Positions 63,754 through 64,000 of a stretch of 64,000 nucleotides of DNA are shown in pieces. The position numbers and the translations under genes were made by a program. Under the pieces are notes generated by a model. The model was not told the DNA's origin. It made no database searches and saw only the letters and a list, made by a program, of their open reading frames with translations. Source of the DNA: Diplolepis rosae (lineage: Eukaryota; Arthropoda; Insecta; Hymenoptera; Diplolepididae); NCBI GenBank assembly GCA_030998225.1, contig JAPYXD010000715.1, forward strand, positions 1 through 64,000, written 5' to 3'. The first letter of the stretch is position 1. Every line of letters starts with the position of its first letter.

Positions 63754-64000
63754 AGGTATAATAATCAATTTAAATGTTATTTGAAATAAGTAGAAATTCA
63801 ACAAAATTGAACAAGATTGGAAAATTAAGTGAAACTGAATGCTGGGTAAATACACTTACTTGAAATTTTTATTAAACGAACGTTGAAAAGTCTTACACAG
63901 GTCACAATTTAAAAAACAAACTCAATTTATATACACTTTGACCCCCATAAGGCCAATGTATAAGACGAAGAAAAGTAAGAGAGATGACAGATGCTATAAT
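63754..64000 (+). repeat. Monomer 147, cut by the window end
   Basis: The first 247 bp of a B unit, cut near the end of its core. The array continues beyond the window. Confidence 0.93.

Larger units (their letters stand above)
1..64000 (+). repeat. Satellite DNA array, 439-bp monomer, spans the whole window
   Basis: One uninterrupted direct tandem array of an AT-rich (about 30% GC) monomer. I located 147 unit starts with the anchor gaaataagtag, the first at 31 and the last at 63783. There are 146 intervals: 105 are exactly 439 bp and 41 differ, mean about 437 bp. No unit is inverted. Neither edge reaches non-repeat DNA. Every 75-bp subrepeat carries stop codons in all six frames and the period is not a multiple of three, so the array cannot hold a long reading frame. 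Adjacent regular units differ at only a few sites, which indicates recent homogenisation. The strand label is nominal. I do not recognise the family by name. A long homogenised satellite implies a eukaryotic heterochromatic block, but centromeric function cannot be read from sequence alone. Confidence 0.97.

Noticed and set aside
1..64000. CRISPR array
   Set aside because: The repeats abut each other directly or are separated by the same core every time. There are no short unique spacers and no cas genes.
1..64000. rDNA spacer, tRNA cluster or telomeric repeat
   Set aside because: No rRNA or tRNA-like segment and no telomere-type short motif occurs in any unit.
1..64000. Array as a pure assembly artefact
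   Set aside because: Units carry many distinct linked variants and phased length changes, unlike a collapsed or looped consensus. Copy number and individual junctions still need read support.

Overview
The whole window is satellite DNA. From base 1 to base 64000 it is one head-to-tail tandem array, always in the same orientation. I see no protein gene, RNA gene, CRISPR array, recognisable transposon or unique flanking sequence. Both ends cut through the array, so it is longer than 64 kb. A long, homogenised, non-coding tandem array of this kind points to a eukaryotic chromosome (a heterochromatic, pericentromeric, subtelomeric or B/sex-chromosome type block). The consensus is about 30% GC by my hand count (132 of 439). 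The sequence alone does not identify the species or chromosome.

The repeat is nested. The standard monomer is 439 bp and has three parts: a 289-bp segment and two extra 75-bp subrepeats (439 = 289 + 75 + 75). The 289-bp segment is itself a 75-bp subrepeat split in two. Its first 17 bp and last 44 bp flank a 228-bp core that occupies the place of 14 bp of the subrepeat. So each monomer carries three subrepeat copies, one interrupted by an unrelated core. Using a fixed anchor (the first g of gaaataagtag) I located 147 unit starts between 31 and 63783. Of the 146 intervals between them, 105 are exactly 439 bp and 41 differ. The interval lengths sum exactly to the anchor-to-anchor distance. The length changes fall almost entirely in the subrepeat part: whole 75-bp gains or losses (289, 364 or 514 bp units) and 2-40 bp duplications or deletions. 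The core keeps its length except at two places (about 15.7 kb and 39.6 kb).

Layout by region. 1-14.1 kb is very regular: two altered intervals among the first 32 units, with A-subtype monomers interspersed among the common B subtype. 14.1-31.2 kb is rearranged and still A-rich, with a recurring three-monomer pattern and a 2,120-bp local duplication. 31.2-37.4 kb is the most homogeneous block, B monomers only, with one 8-bp insertion. 37.4-43.9 kb is the most damaged: truncated units, twin 35-bp deletions and a pair of diverged monomers. 44.3-50.6 kb holds two diverged copies of a segment about 4 kb apart. 51-64 kb is mixed, with many 75-bp copy-number changes and a few A monomers returning at 51.0, 53.2 and 63.3 kb. 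Monomers are numbered 1-147 in the feature list. Subtypes are defined by three linked core sites: A = ttaattg / attaaac / ttaaatg; B = ttatttg / attcaac / ttaagtg; C = B, B, A; D = A, B, A; E = B, A, A; F = A, A, B.

Nothing here encodes a molecular system. The interest lies in how the array evolved: an interrupted subrepeat amplified with its interruption, a length-constrained core beside an indel-prone subrepeat tract, and traces of unequal exchange and block duplication. All counts and alignments were done by eye and should be confirmed by computation.
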